The translations under genes and the position numbers were made by a program. The notes under the pieces were generated by a model. The model did no database searches, had not been told where the DNA came from, and worked only from the letters and a program-made list of their open reading frames with translations. Of a stretch of 64,000 nucleotides of DNA, positions 27,833 through 37,472 are shown piece after piece. The first letter of the stretch is position 1. Each line of letters begins with the position of its first letter. This DNA is from Thetidibacter halocola (lineage in GTDB: Bacteria; Pseudomonadota; Alphaproteobacteria; Rhodobacterales; Rhodobacteraceae), in the NCBI RefSeq assembly GCF_018224955.1, contig NZ_JAGTUU010000001.1, positions 891,913-955,912 of the forward strand, given 5' to 3'.

Positions 27833-28849
27833 TCAAACTATGGCACCACCATCATCGAGCCACACTGATACAGATTGGTCCGCGCCGGTTAATCCGGATG
27901 TCTTTCGCCCCGAAAGCTTGTGCCGGCGGGTTTTCGCCTTGCCCGGAATCACCCGTGTGCCCGCCCGTCCCTCAAGGATCGCGCGGGCGTCACTCAATTG
28001 GCCGATGCCGGCAAGCGTGCCGCCTGCGCTGACGAACGCAATCGCAGCACTGACCTTTGGCCCCATCGACCCCGGTGCAAGGTCGAGGTCTTCCAGCGCC
28101 TCGGGCGTGGAATCGCCGATCGCGGTCTGATCCTTTGTGCCGAAGTGACGGAAGACCGCCGGCACGTCGGTCAGCAGCAGAAGCGCGTCGGCCTCGACGC
28201 CCAGGGCCAGCAGGGCCGCCGTCCGATCCTTGTCGATCACCGCTTCCACGCCGGTCATCCGTCCATCCGCGGTCCGCATGACGGGGATGCCACCGCCCCC
28301 GGCGCAGATCACGGTGTGCCCGGCGCCCAGAAGGACCTTGATGGCATCCAGCCCCACGATCCTGAGCGGCAGCGGGGAGGGAACCACGCGCCGACGACCA
28401 CCGGATGCCTCGGTCACCATGGTCCAGCCATGGTCGCGCGCCGCCCGCTCGGCCTCCTGGGCCGTGTAGACCGGCCCGATCGGCTTGCTCGGATTTCCGA
28501 AGGCGGGGTCCTTCGGATCCACCTCCACCCGGCTGAGCAGGGTGGCGCATCTGGATCCCTCCGGCAGGGCGTTCATCAGCTCCTGCTCGATCAGGTAGCC
28601 GATCATGCCTTCTGTCTCGGCGCCCAGCACATCCAGCGGCCAGGGCGTGGCGGGATCGTAGGCAGCCCCTTGCAGCGCCAGCAGGCCGACCTGCGGCCCG
28701 TTGCCATGCGCCACGACGATCTGGTGGTCGCGGGCCAAGTCAGCCAGCGCGGTCGCAGCGATCCGCACATTCGCGGCTTGGGCGTCTGCCGTCATCGGCT
28801 CGCCTCGCTGCAGAAGTGCGTTGCCGCCAAGGGCTACCACCACGCGCAC
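27833..28849 (-). CDS. arcC: Carbamate kinase
   Basis: The 338-residue protein has the carbamate kinase signatures VVALGGNALLQRGEP (3-17), AHGNGPQVGLLALQ and CAGGGGIPV, and makes ATP plus ammonia and CO2 from carbamoyl phosphate and ADP. It uses a GTG start one base after the arcB stop. It is last in the arginine deiminase operon. About 35 C-terminal residues extend beyond the usual ArcC end (AGTRVIPG), with a basic unrelated tail, so a stop-codon shift may have occurred; typical ArcC has about 310 residues. Confidence 0.93.
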   Translation of the reverse strand: MRVVVALGGNALLQRGEPMTADAQAANVRIAATALADLARDHQIVVAHGNGPQVGLLALQGAAYDPATPWPLDVLGAETEGMIGYLIEQELMNALPEGSRCATLLSRVEVDPKDPAFGNPSKPIGPVYTAQEAERAARDHGWTMVTEASGGRRRVVPSPLPLRIVGLDAIKVLLGAGHTVICAGGGGIPVMRTADGRMTGVEAVIDKDRTAALLALGVEADALLLLTDVPAVFRHFGTKDQTAIGDSTPEALEDLDLAPGSMGPKVSAAIAFVSAGGTLAGIGQLSDARAILEGRAGTRVIPGKAKTRRHKLSGRKTSGLTGADQSVSVWLDDGGAIV

Positions 28850-28850
28850 C

Positions 28851-29852
28851 TCAGGCCCCCATCGTGGCGACCAGAACGGCCTTGATTGTGTGCATCCGGT
28901 TTTCCGCCTGGTCGAAGACGACCGAGGCGGGAGACTCGAATACCGCTTCGGTCACCTCCATGCAGTCGATCCCGAATTTCCGGAAGGTTTCTTCGCCGAC
29001 CTGCGTGTCGCGGTTGTGGAAGGCGGGCAAGCAATGAAGGAACTTGGCATGTGCGTTGCCTGTCATCTCCATGACCTTCGCGTTGACCTGATAGGGTGAC
29101 AGGAGGGCGATCCGCTCTTCCCAGACCGCGTCGGGTTCGCCCATGGAAACCCAGACGTCGGTATAGACGAAGTCCGCCCCTTCCAACCCTTCGGCGTGCT
29201 TCTCGGTCAAGGTGATCCGGGCGCCCGTCGCTTCGGCGATCTTGCGGCACCGCGTGACGAGGGCGTCGTCGGGCCAGCACATGGTCGGGCCGCACATGCG
29301 GATATCCATCCCGATCAGGGCTGCGCCCACCAGCAGCGAGGCGGCGGTGTTGTTTCCCACGTCGCCCATGAAACAGATGGCGATGTCCGACAGGTGCTTA
29401 TGCGTGAATTCGCGCATGGTCATCAGGTCGGCGAGAATCTGCGTGGGGTGGAAATCGTCGGTCAGACCGTTGAACACCGGCACGCCCGAGAACTCGGCCA
29501 GGACCTCGGCATCCTTCTGACCAAAGCCGCGATACTCGATCCCGTCATAGAACCGGCCGAGCACGCGGGCCGTGTCCTTGATGGATTCCTTGTGACCGAT
29601 ATGGCTGCCCGACGGACCGAGATAGGTCACATGCGCGCCCTGATCGTGGGCCGCGACCTCGAACCCGCTGCGGGTGCGGGTGCTGTCCTTCTCGAAGATC
29701 AGGGCAATGTTCTTGCCTTCCAGTCGGGGCTGCTCGTAGCCGCCGTTCTTTGCCATCTTCAGGCTGACTGCCAGTTGCAGCAGGTGTCGGATCTCGTCCG
29801 GGGAAAAGTCGAACAGCGTCAGGAAAGAGCGGCCGGACAGGTTCTGTGGCAT
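28851..29852 (-). CDS. arcB: Ornithine carbamoyltransferase, catabolic
   Basis: The 333-residue enzyme has the carbamoyl-phosphate site [15 protein letters not shown] (about 53-67), the HPTQ motif and the ornithine-site [11 protein letters not shown] (about 269-279). In the deiminase pathway it converts citrulline and phosphate to ornithine and carbamoyl phosphate. Its length and operon position between arcA and arcC support the catabolic form. Confidence 0.95.
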   Translation of the reverse strand: MPQNLSGRSFLTLFDFSPDEIRHLLQLAVSLKMAKNGGYEQPRLEGKNIALIFEKDSTRTRSGFEVAAHDQGAHVTYLGPSGSHIGHKESIKDTARVLGRFYDGIEYRGFGQKDAEVLAEFSGVPVFNGLTDDFHPTQILADLMTMREFTHKHLSDIAICFMGDVGNNTAASLLVGAALIGMDIRMCGPTMCWPDDALVTRCRKIAEATGARITLTEKHAEGLEGADFVYTDVWVSMGEPDAVWEERIALLSPYQVNAKVMEMTGNAHAKFLHCLPAFHNRDTQVGEETFRKFGIDCMEVTEAVFESPASVVFDQAENRMHTIKAVLVATMGA

Positions 29853-29862
29853 GGGGATGTCC

Positions 29863-31083
29863 TCAAATGGGATCGCGGATCAGGGGGCAGGTCATGCAGT
29901 GCGATCCACCGCGCCCGCGCCCGAGTTCGGATCCGGGGATGGTGATGACCTCGACACCCGCCTTGCGCAGAAGGGTGTTGGAGTAGGTGTTGCGCTCGTA
30001 TCCGACGACGACGCCCGGCTCGAGGCAGACCACATTGTTGGCGTCGTCCCATTGCTCGCGCGCGGACTCGTAGGCGTCGCCGCCGGTCGGCACGGTTCTG
30101 AGCGCCTTGAGGCCGAGGGCGCCAGCCACGACCTTCAGAAACGGCTTCGTCTCGGCCTCGACGACGACGTCCTCGCCATCTCCGGGCCGCAGGCTGTAGC
30201 AGCGGATGGCATCCGTGACCTCGGCAAAGATGGTCACTAGGTCGCGGTCGCAGAAGGTAAAGACGGTATCGAGGTGCATGGAGCTGCGCGCGCGGGGAAA
30301 CTGGCAGGCGATGACACGCGTGGCGCCGCCCCCGGCGAAAAGCCCCCGGGCGATCTGGCCGACGGCCTGCGGTGTCGTGCGTTCACCCATGCCGATCAGA
30401 ACGATGCCGCCGCCGATGGGCATGACATCACCGCCCTCGACCGTCGCCGGGCCATGATCCCGTTTTGGGTCGCCCCACCAGACGGGAAAGCCCGCATCCT
30501 TGAAGTCGGGATGGAAGCGATAGATCGCGGCGAGGTTGAGCGTTTCCAGCCGCCGCGCGGGCCAGTGCATCGGGTTCAGCGTGACGCCGCCATAGATCCA
30601 TGCCGTCGTGTCGCGGGTGAAGATGTGGTTGGGCAGCGGCGGCAGGATGAAATCGGCGGGCTCCAGCATGGGCGCCAGCACACCCTCGACCGGGATCGGC
30701 AGTTCGGCCCGGCTCATGCCGCCGATCAGGATGGTGGACAGAAAGTCGGCGTCGACCTCCATCAGGTGCGCCATGAGATCATCGGCGAGGCCGACACCGA
30801 CAGTGTCGTCGCTGATCCGCACCTCGAGCAGCCATCGGCGCGCGTCCATGTCCTTCAGTGTTTCCATCAGCAACTGCCGCAGGAACACGACCTCGACCCC
30901 GCGATTGCGCATCGCATCGACGAAGGTCATGTGCTCGATCCGCGCCTGCTTGACCCAGATGACGTCATCGAACAGCAGTTCGGCGCAATTGGAGGGCGTC
31001 AGCCGCGCCATGGCGGCACCGGGCTTGTGAACGAGAACGCGGCGCAGCTTGCCCGCCTCGGAATGGACGCCGTAGGTGATCAT
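29863..31083 (-). CDS. arcA: Arginine deiminase
   Basis: The 406-residue enzyme hydrolyses arginine to citrulline and ammonia. Visible signatures are the N-terminal [37 protein letters not shown] and the C-terminal [18 protein letters not shown] with the nucleophilic cysteine (about residue 398). It starts by an ATGA overlap with the transporter gene and ends 10 bases before arcB. Confidence 0.96.
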   Translation of the reverse strand: MITYGVHSEAGKLRRVLVHKPGAAMARLTPSNCAELLFDDVIWVKQARIEHMTFVDAMRNRGVEVVFLRQLLMETLKDMDARRWLLEVRISDDTVGVGLADDLMAHLMEVDADFLSTILIGGMSRAELPIPVEGVLAPMLEPADFILPPLPNHIFTRDTTAWIYGGVTLNPMHWPARRLETLNLAAIYRFHPDFKDAGFPVWWGDPKRDHGPATVEGGDVMPIGGGIVLIGMGERTTPQAVGQIARGLFAGGGATRVIACQFPRARSSMHLDTVFTFCDRDLVTIFAEVTDAIRCYSLRPGDGEDVVVEAETKPFLKVVAGALGLKALRTVPTGGDAYESAREQWDDANNVVCLEPGVVVGYERNTYSNTLLRKAGVEVITIPGSELGRGRGGSHCMTCPLIRDPI

Positions 31084-32531
31084 GTCGGTGTTCCTTGCAG
31101 AAGGACGCCAAGGCTGAGGGCGGCCATGACGATGATCGTGAGGACAAGCAGCACCGGCCAGACGAAGCGCAACCAGCGCTCATAGGGCACCCGCCCGATG
31201 GCGAGGCCGCCCATGACCACCGCAGAGGTGGGGGTGACCAGATTGACCACGCCTTCCGCCGACTGGAACGCGGTCACGACGAGGCTGCGCGATACCCCGG
31301 CGAAATCGCCGACAGGGGCGAGGATCGGCATGGACAGGACGGCAAGGCCCGAGGTCGATGGCACGAAGAACGACAGGACGACCTGGATCCAGTACATCAC
31401 GTTGATGAAGACGACCTCGTTCAGGCCCGCGACGGTGCCTTCGGCCCAGTGCAGGATCGTGTCAGTGATGTGGCCCGCGTCCATCACCACGACGATGCCG
31501 CGCGCAAGCCCGATGATCAGCGCCACGCCAAGCAGGTCGCGCGCACCGCCGACGAAAGCGTCGACCACCCCCTTTTCGCCCAGCCGACCCACGATACCGA
31601 TGCCGATGCCGGCGAACAGGAACAGCCCGCTCATTTCGGCCATCCACCAGCCGCCCAGCGAGACGCCCCAGATCATCACTGCAAAGGTCGCACCGAAGAG
31701 AAGCAGGACGATCTTGTGCAAGGTGGTGAACTCGGCGGGTCCGGCCTCGGCCGTACCTCGGAAATGCGCCTCGTTCTCGGCCTTCCTGTCGAAGACCAGC
31801 GACCGCGACGGGTCTGCCTTGACCCGTGCGGCGTAGCGCATGACGTAAGTGACGGCCGCGGCGAAAGTGAGCGCAAGCAGGACCAGCCTCAGCGTCAGCC
31901 CGTCGGTGAAGGGCACTCCGGCGGCGTCCGACGCGATCACGGTCGAAAAGGCGTTCACGGTCGAGCCGAGCACGCCCACCCCGGCACCCAGCAGGATCAC
32001 CGCCACGGCGGTCAGCGCGTCATAGCCCGCCGCGATCATCACCGGAGTCAGGATGACGTAGAAGGCCAGCGTCTCCTCGGCCATGCCATAGGTCGTGCCG
32101 CCGATCGCGAAGAGCGCCATGAGGATCGGGATCATCCACTTTTCCCGCCCCTCCAGTCGCGCCATCGCGCGCTTGATCCCGGCGTCGATGGCTCCCGTGG
32201 CCGTCACCACGCCGATAAACCCGCCGATCATAAGGACGAACAGAGCGACGTCGATGGCATTCGCGCTGTAGCTGCCCGGATCGTAGAACCCGGCGATTGG
32301 GGCCAGGATGACGTCGAAAAATCCCTGCGGGTTGGCCGCAGTGGGCGCGTAGGTTCCCGCCACGGGAACGTCCTTGCCCAGCGCCTCGGACGCGACGCGC
32401 TCATACTGGCCGGCGGGGATGACCCATGTAAGGCCCGCGATGATCACGATCAGCGCGAAAAGAATGGTATAGGCGGAGGGGAAGCTGAACCGAGAGGTGG
32501 TTTCGGGAGCGGGAGGTGTGGGTTTTGCCAT
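31080..32531 (-). CDS. arcD: YfcC-type transporter, probable arginine/ornithine antiporter of the ADI operon
   Basis: The 483-residue membrane protein has about twelve helices and YfcC-family motifs: [12 protein letters not shown] near residue 35, [20 protein letters not shown] and [26 protein letters not shown] [15 protein letters not shown]. It is not the amino-acid/polyamine antiporter type found as ArcD in pseudomonads, but this C4-dicarboxylate-carrier-like family often sits in ADI operons. Operon position implies exchange of arginine for ornithine. It is the first gene, with a CTGAC-N4-GTTAG dyad 80 bases upstream. Confidence 0.85.
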   Translation of the reverse strand: MAKPTPPAPETTSRFSFPSAYTILFALIVIIAGLTWVIPAGQYERVASEALGKDVPVAGTYAPTAANPQGFFDVILAPIAGFYDPGSYSANAIDVALFVLMIGGFIGVVTATGAIDAGIKRAMARLEGREKWMIPILMALFAIGGTTYGMAEETLAFYVILTPVMIAAGYDALTAVAVILLGAGVGVLGSTVNAFSTVIASDAAGVPFTDGLTLRLVLLALTFAAAVTYVMRYAARVKADPSRSLVFDRKAENEAHFRGTAEAGPAEFTTLHKIVLLLFGATFAVMIWGVSLGGWWMAEMSGLFLFAGIGIGIVGRLGEKGVVDAFVGGARDLLGVALIIGLARGIVVVMDAGHITDTILHWAEGTVAGLNEVVFINVMYWIQVVLSFFVPSTSGLAVLSMPILAPVGDFAGVSRSLVVTAFQSAEGVVNLVTPTSAVVMGGLAIGRVPYERWLRFVWPVLLVLTIIVMAALSLGVLLQGTPT

Positions 32532-32610
32532 GGGATGTCCCTAGCCAGCAGGGCCGCGATATCGGGCGCGGCGGTCTCGAAGAGGGTAGGCGAGAGGGGC
32601 AGGCGGCGGA

Positions 32611-32624
32611 CTGACCCAGGTTAG
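32611..32624. promoter_or_regulatory. Crp/Fnr-type operator upstream of arcD (site 4)
   Basis: CTGACCCAGGTTAG lies 80 bases upstream of the arcD start. The same 9 bases, CTGACCCAG, followed by ATTAG, occur 76 bases before the cupin gene. ADI operons are known targets of Fnr-type regulators (Anr in pseudomonads). Confidence 0.6.
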
Positions 32625-32807
32625 TGGGACCCGCCAGTGCGAAGAATTCGCCAAGCGGGGCAGACCAGACGCTGACTGCAAGCGCAGGACCTGCGAACTG
32701 GCCGAAGGGGCACCTGCAAGGGCGGGTCAGCTACGGGCATTGACTGCGGCATGATCGATTTGCCGCTTTGGGGCGCCCACGGCGAGAATTCAGTTCTGTG
32801 TTGTCTG

Positions 32808-34229
32808 CTATCTCTTTTCGGGAGCAAGCAGATTTTCGCCGGTGTCGGACAGGTCTGCGCCTTCGGCCTGACGCTCGAGTTCGTCCCTTTCGGAAAGAAG
32901 CTCACCTTCACCGGGTGTGACCATCGCAGCCTCCCCGCTGGACGGAACTGGCCCCTGCGGAACGCTGTCCGCCTCACGGTCTCCAGTCGGCACTTGTCGC
33001 ACAGGCACTCCGTCCGGGAATATGATTTCGCGCGCCGCATCGGGCATCGAGATACCCGCGTCCTGCAACGCTCGCTTGACCTGCCGCATGAGGGCCGAAC
33101 GCACCTTGAACACTGAATACGCTCTTCCGTCGAACCAGAATTGTACCCGAATATTGACCGTCGAAGGCCCGAGTTCATCGACCAAAGCGCCCGGTTCAGG
33201 GTCGTCGAGGACAGCGGGATGCTTTCGGAGCGTCTGAATGATGACGTCCTGCGCCTTTTGAGCAGAGTCATCGTAGCCGATGCCGACGATGAAATCCGAG
33301 CGCCGGTTTGGATTGGTCGAGAAGTTCTCGATCACGCTGCTGTAAACAAGCGCGTTCGGGATCTGTACATGGTTTCCATCCAGCGTAAGCAGGACAGTGG
33401 TGCGCATGTTGAGGTTTTGCACAATGCCCTGATGCTGGCCTACCCTTATCCAGTCGCCTGCGCGGAACGGGTTTCGGATGCTGAGAAGAATGCTGGCAAG
33501 CGAGTTTGCCGCAATCTCCCTGAACGCGAGACCCAATACGATGCCGACAAGCCCGGTGCCCCCCAAGACGGTAATGGCCAGTCGGGTGAGGCCTGCCACC
33601 TGAAGCACTATGTAAAGGCCGATCAGAATCACGGGTATCGACAACGACCGCGCTACAAGTTGGAGCAGCAGCGGCGAGGTAATACGCCGGTGCAGCAACT
33701 TGCGCGCCAAGGCCGTTACTCCGCGCGATACGATCCATGCGAACAGAAGGATGACCAGTGAAACGACCGTAAGTGGGGCAAGCCATTGAACGCGGTCGGC
33801 AAGTCTCTCGATTTCGCGCCAGGTCGGAGTAAGATCCCAGCTGATTTGCGGTTTCACCTCAATTCGGTTCACGACCGCGACCACACCTTCGGTTCTGAGG
33901 GCCAGTTGTCGTGCCCACTCCTTCCGCTCGTCGGATTCTGTTTGACCGTCGAGAAAAACGATGCCTTCACGCACCGAGACGGCCAGAGGCTCGAACCATT
34001 GGCTGGCAACCAGAATCCGCGTCAGACGGTCTGCAATCTCGGAGTCACGTACATCCGGTGCGACAGCTATCTCTTTCGGTGGATCGCTTACAGTGGAATC
34101 GATTGTGCCAGGGGATGTCTGCGCCTGGACAGGTTGGCTCGCCAGCAGAAGCGCGAGTGCAGACAGGCTTGCGAGGCACCTGCAAACAGCCCGGATGTTC
34201 TTCAGAAACAGTCTGGCGCTTGGCGTCAT
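32808..34229 (-). CDS. MscS-family mechanosensitive channel with N-terminal BON domain
   Basis: The 473-residue protein has a signal-like N-terminus (LASLSALALLLASQPVQAQT), a BON domain (about 60-125, EGIVFLDGQTESDERKEWA), three to four membrane helices (about 140-250) and the MscS pore and beta domain with GTGLVGIVLGLAFREIAANSLASI and NPFRAGDWIRVG. The C-terminal 70 residues are acidic and probably disordered. It should open under membrane tension to release solutes. A TTGAT-N4-ATCAG box lies 115 bases upstream. Confidence 0.93.
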   Translation of the reverse strand: MTPSARLFLKNIRAVCRCLASLSALALLLASQPVQAQTSPGTIDSTVSDPPKEIAVAPDVRDSEIADRLTRILVASQWFEPLAVSVREGIVFLDGQTESDERKEWARQLALRTEGVVAVVNRIEVKPQISWDLTPTWREIERLADRVQWLAPLTVVSLVILLFAWIVSRGVTALARKLLHRRITSPLLLQLVARSLSIPVILIGLYIVLQVAGLTRLAITVLGGTGLVGIVLGLAFREIAANSLASILLSIRNPFRAGDWIRVGQHQGIVQNLNMRTTVLLTLDGNHVQIPNALVYSSVIENFSTNPNRRSDFIVGIGYDDSAQKAQDVIIQTLRKHPAVLDDPEPGALVDELGPSTVNIRVQFWFDGRAYSVFKVRSALMRQVKRALQDAGISMPDAAREIIFPDGVPVRQVPTGDREADSVPQGPVPSSGEAAMVTPGEGELLSERDELERQAEGADLSDTGENLLAPEKR

Positions 34230-34343
34230 CTACCTGCCTGGCCGTTGAGGGATGGCGGCTACATTTTCCAATGCGGCAGAGTTCTCAGACCAAGCTGATT
34301 ACCCCCGCGATTTCGATCCTCGCATGGTCCGATCATACCGGCA

Positions 34344-34357
34344 TTGATCCTGATCAG
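34344..34357. promoter_or_regulatory. Crp/Fnr-type operator upstream of mscS (site 5)
   Basis: TTGATCCTGATCAG differs from the classic Fnr box TTGAT-N4-ATCAA by one base. It lies 115 bases upstream of the mscS start. The remaining 34230-34492 region shows no gene. Confidence 0.6.
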
Positions 34358-34492
34358 GCCCGGCCCAGCGCGCCCTCCCGATGGAATTGCTAAGTGTCCG
34401 CTCATGGCAAAGCAAGGTGCAGCACTTGCTGCATGAGCTTCGAACGTGATTGCGCTGCGACCGCTTTGCGTTCGTAGCTGGCCCTCACGAGG

Positions 34493-34855
34493 TCACCCTT
34501 CCCGCGTATCCCAAACCGGCGTCTGTTGATGCGCAAGGCGCAGCCACTTGCCATCGTCGTTCAGGTAGGTCGAGGTGCAGAATGCTTCATAGATCGGCTC
34601 GTCGCTCCGTTCGGCGGAAATGCGATAGGCCAGAACGGCAATGTCGTCCTTGCGTGAGAGGTATTGCTCGCTCATCTCGACCGAACGCCACCGCTGGGCG
34701 ACGTCTTTTTCTCTCCAGAGCGCATCGCCTTGAAGAATGCCGGCCGGGAGAGGCAACACGAAAACGGCGCCCTTTGCGGTCGCCTGACGCACACTGTCAG
34801 CGCCTTGTGTCCAGAAGCGTTCTTCCAGATCCCAGAGGGTGTCATCTGTTGTCAT
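34493..34855 (-). CDS. SnoaL/DUF4440-like small protein
   Basis: The 120-residue protein (MTTDDTLWDLEERFWTQG) has the NTF2-fold pattern of DUF4440/SnoaL-like proteins: an N-terminal helix, RWRSVEMSEQYLSRKDDIAVLAYRI strands and a C-terminal GKWLRLAHQQTPVW. These small proteins bind ligands or act as ketosteroid-isomerase-like enzymes; no catalytic residues can be assigned. It follows the membrane-anchored gene on the same strand by 62 bases. Confidence 0.75.
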   Translation of the reverse strand: MTTDDTLWDLEERFWTQGADSVRQATAKGAVFVLPLPAGILQGDALWREKDVAQRWRSVEMSEQYLSRKDDIAVLAYRISAERSDEPIYEAFCTSTYLNDDGKWLRLAHQQTPVWDTREG

Positions 34856-34917
34856 TCCAGGCTCCTTTCAGGATTGACGGTCTTTTTGAGTATGGCTGTT
34901 TCGGGCAAGGGCGCCTC

Positions 34918-35334
34918 TCACTGGCCTTGGGCCAGCAAGGTCACCCAGCCAAGAAACAGGGCCGCTGCGATGATCCAGTAGAAAGCGGCCCCCTGCACCG
35001 GGAACACGCGCGCGGCTGACGCGCCGCCGAGCGAGGTTCTTGCCGGTTGCGGCTGTCGGGGCAGGAAGGCGACGAGCCTCGAGACGACCCTGCCGCGATC
35101 GGCAACATGGGTTGTCACGTCATGGAACCGGTCCATCAGCGCCTGCAGCCTTTGCCGGGCCGCCCCATCGGGCAACTTTGCAAGGTCCGAGGCCTCACCC
35201 CAGGGATCGAGGCCGAGCCGGGCGAGCATGGACAGAACGGTGACGCTGGCGCCACGGCGATCCTCGCCTACGGGCGCGAAGAGAAATCGTTCGTACTTCG
35301 GGTCTTGTCCAAGTTGTGTCAGGGCATCTGCCAT
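34918..35334 (-). CDS. Hypothetical protein with C-terminal membrane anchor
   Basis: The 138-residue protein begins MADALTQLGQDPKYERFLFAP, has a helical middle (RQRLQALMDRFHDVTTHVADRGR) and ends in one hydrophobic helix (AAFYWIIAAALFLGWVTLLAQG, about 115-136). AAGGA precedes the ATG at 35334. It is divergent from the cupin gene across a 351-base region that carries two Crp/Fnr-type boxes, and probably co-transcribed with the SnoaL-like gene. Function is unknown. Confidence 0.7.
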   Translation of the reverse strand: MADALTQLGQDPKYERFLFAPVGEDRRGASVTVLSMLARLGLDPWGEASDLAKLPDGAARQRLQALMDRFHDVTTHVADRGRVVSRLVAFLPRQPQPARTSLGGASAARVFPVQGAAFYWIIAAALFLGWVTLLAQGQ

Positions 35335-35462
35335 TGTGGGATCCTTCCTGGCGCCGTCTGCATGGGCCGAATTGGCCGATGTCATGGCGCCGGTCGAACC
35401 GAAGCGGGCGGATGCCGCGACTTCGGTTGTGGCCAGAATGACGGAATACGAGCCGCCTTGTG

Positions 35463-35476
35463 CTGACGCAGATCAA
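35463..35476. promoter_or_regulatory. Crp/Fnr-type operator (site 6)
   Basis: CTGACGCAGATCAA is one base from TTGACGCAGATCAA, a common alphaproteobacterial Fnr-type box. It lies 129 bases upstream of the minus-strand membrane-anchored gene. Confidence 0.6.
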
Positions 35477-35596
35477 TGCGGGCCCATGAGGGCCGGCGCA
35501 GACTTGGATTGTGAAGCTTGTCGGTGCCCCTGCGGCCTGGCTGCCGCGAGCGCTCACGGCCACGTGAACCGATCGGCGGTCAGCCCCGAGGGATCG

Positions 35597-35610
35597 CTGA
35601 CCCAGATTAG
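35597..35610. promoter_or_regulatory. Crp/Fnr-type operator upstream of the cupin gene (site 7)
   Basis: CTGACCCAGATTAG lies 76 bases before the cupin start, with spacing almost identical to the related site before arcD (80 bases). The rest of 35335-35685 contains no gene. Confidence 0.6.
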
Positions 35611-35685
35611 TGCGCCGGGCTTCCGTCTCCGGCAGACAGGGTCCTGTCGCCAGTCCAGACGACGCAACAATTGGAGAGGTGCCAC

Positions 35686-36105
35686 ATGATAGGCTATGTC
35701 GCCAATATCGAAGACCTGACGGAAAAGAACACCGATTTCAGGCGCGTGCTCTATTCAGGATCGAAGCTGCAGCTGGTCCTGATGTCCATCAAGCCGGGCG
35801 AAGAAATCGGCGGCGAGATTCATGCCGATACCGACCAGTTCTTTCGCATCGAGGACGGCAAGGGCATGGTCGTGATCGACGGCGTGACCCACAAGGTCAA
35901 GGCCGGCGATGGCGTCGTCGTGCCGGCGGGGGCGCATCACAACGTGATCTGCACAGGGCATGACGTGCTCAAGCTCTACACGATCTACGGACCTCCGCAT
36001 CACCGCGACAAGCTGGTTCAGAAGACAAAGGCCGAGGCGGATGCCGCAGAAGAAGCTTTCTCGGGCGAGACCAGTGAGCAGGCGCCCGAGGTCGTTCGGG
36101 TCTAG
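35686..36105 (+). CDS. Cupin-domain protein
   Basis: The 139-residue protein has one cupin barrel: motif 1 GGEIHADTDQFFRIEDGKG (about 45-63) with metal-ligand His and Glu candidates, and motif 2 VPAGAHHNVI (about 83-92). It may bind a metal and a small ligand; a mannose-6-phosphate-isomerase-like or anti-sigma role are both possible. GGAGAGG lies 6 bases before the ATG at 35686. It is the likely target of site 7. Confidence 0.88.
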   Translation: MIGYVANIEDLTEKNTDFRRVLYSGSKLQLVLMSIKPGEEIGGEIHADTDQFFRIEDGKGMVVIDGVTHKVKAGDGVVVPAGAHHNVICTGHDVLKLYTIYGPPHHRDKLVQKTKAEADAAEEAFSGETSEQAPEVVRV

Positions 36106-36196
36106 GCTAATCCGGCCAGCCACCTTGCGCTCTGCCAGCCCCGCCGCAAGCGCCGTGGATTGGCATCCGAACCACTAGAAACCAACGGAGGACAAC

Positions 36197-36508
36197 ATGG
36201 GAAACGACAGCAAGACGACCAAGGATGCATCCGCTACCGGTGATTACGAGGCGATCAGCGAGCAACTGGCCGCCCTGCGGGAAGACATGTCGCGGCTGGC
36301 AGAGACCGTCAGCGCGATCGCGGAACGTCGCGGCAGAAGCATGGCCGCGGACATCGCGGAAGGCCTTGGCGAAGCAAAGCATTATGCCGAGGCGAGGGGT
36401 CGCTCTGCCGAGACGCAGCTGGAGGAGTCCGTTGCGGCACACCCTTTGATGACGATCGGCCTCGCGGCGATGGCGGGGTTTCTGGTGGGCGCCCTGTCGC
36501 GACGTTGA
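36197..36508 (+). CDS. YqjD/ElaB-like (DUF883) membrane-anchored protein
   Basis: The 103-residue protein has a hydrophilic helical N-terminus (EAISEQLAALREDMSRLAETVS), a coiled-coil-prone middle and a C-terminal hydrophobic helix ending GFLVGALSRR, the pattern of DUF883/YqjD proteins that attach ribosomes to the inner membrane in stationary phase. GGAGG precedes the ATG. Its stop overlaps the next start by one base (TGATG). Confidence 0.8.
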   Translation: MGNDSKTTKDASATGDYEAISEQLAALREDMSRLAETVSAIAERRGRSMAADIAEGLGEAKHYAEARGRSAETQLEESVAAHPLMTIGLAAMAGFLVGALSRR

Positions 36509-36897
36509 TGGGTATTCTCGATGACATGGTGCACAGCATTGGCCGAGATGTCCGGATGGACGTTCGGAAACTGCTGTTGCCGGTCCTGCTGGCCCTGGCC
36601 GGTGGACTGATCGGCGCCACCGGCGTCGGGTTCCTGACGGCCTGGGCCTATCTCACGCTCGGCCCGGCCATCGGGCATGGATCCGCGGCACTCGTGATTG
36701 GCCTCGGATACCTTGTGCTGTCGGCGGGCCTCGTGTTCCTCGCGCACAGGCAGTTGTCGAAACATGACCCGGATGACCCGTCGATGAAGCAACCCGGGGC
36801 ACAGGGAAAGGAGGCAACCGATGCCGCCTCCGAGATCGCCTTCACCGCAGCGTTCGTCCTGGCCCGATACCTTGGCGCAGGCAAGCGAGACGGATAA
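36508..36897 (+). CDS. YqjE-like (DUF1469, phage holin superfamily III) membrane protein
   Basis: The 129-residue protein has two adjacent hydrophobic helices (about 24-48 and 54-78) between a helical N-terminus (MGILDDMVHSIGRDVRMD) and a polar C-terminus, typical of the YqjE family that is paired with YqjD. An in-frame TTG lies three bases upstream, but the ATG overlaps the previous stop and is preferred. The pair resembles E. coli yqjDE. Confidence 0.78.
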   Translation: MGILDDMVHSIGRDVRMDVRKLLLPVLLALAGGLIGATGVGFLTAWAYLTLGPAIGHGSAALVIGLGYLVLSAGLVFLAHRQLSKHDPDDPSMKQPGAQGKEATDAASEIAFTAAFVLARYLGAGKRDG

Positions 36898-37037
36898 CGC
36901 TCCTGCCGGCACCTGTTCGACGGTGAGGCGTCGGGGGCGGCGCTTTCGCCCGGGCCCGGAAAGGCCAAGCAGATACGAGGATCTTATCAGACAAACCCGG
37001 CTTGAGGCTGGATGGGTCGCCGGGTGGCGTCCCGCAC

Positions 37038-37336
37038 ATGACCAAACCCAGCCCATTCAAGTGGTTCAAAACGAGTCAAGAAATCATCCGGCGCGCGGTG
37101 ATGCTGTACGTCAGATGTCTGCTGTCGCTCCGGAATGACAAAGACCGCTGCACGAACGCGGCGTCGACATAAGCCACGAAACCGTCCGGTTCTGGTGGCA
37201 CAGGTTCGGTCCGATCTTCGCCTCCGAGATCCGAAAAAGTCGGATCGAAGGTATGAAATCCAACCGATGGCGGTGGCACCTCGACGAGGTGTTTGTGAAG
37301 ATCAACAGCCAACGGCACTATCCATGGCGGGCCGAG
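37038..37336 (+). pseudogene. IS6-family transposase, truncated and frameshifted
   Basis: From ATG 37038 the frame reads MTKPSPFKWFKTSQEII and AVMLYVRCLLSLRN, the N-terminus of an alphaproteobacterial IS6-type transposase. Near 37145 one base is missing, and the family sequence continues in another frame as HERGVDISHETVRFWWHRFG, EIRKSRIEGMKSNRWRWHL and DEVFVKINSQRHYPWRA. It stops matching at about 37333, in the DDE core. The element is dead. The 140 bases before it hold no gene. Confidence 0.85.
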
Positions 37337-37385
37337 CCGCAGCTCTCGCTGAGGGGCGTGGTTTCTGCTCGCAGTAAAGCAGCCC

Positions 37386-37426
37386 CTTCTGCCAAAGCGG
37401 AGACGAATTCGAATTCGTCTGACAGC
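37386..37426 (+). repeat. Imperfect direct repeat, copy 1
   Basis: This 41-base sequence (CTTCTGCCAAAGCGGAGACG at its start) recurs at 39465-39505 in the same orientation with 35 of 41 bases identical. This copy contains the palindrome GACGAATTCGAATTCGTC. The two copies bracket the GGDEF-EAL gene, and this one directly follows the IS6 remnant. Confidence 0.6.
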
Positions 37427-37472
37427 ACAATCACATGTCCTGTTTCGGTCGGGCTGCACCGGAAAACAGAAT

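Noticed and set aside
31095..32624. 509-codon plus-strand frame opposite the arcD gene
   Set aside because: His/Asp/Arg/Gln-rich antisense of a membrane-protein gene, a known artefact in high-GC DNA.
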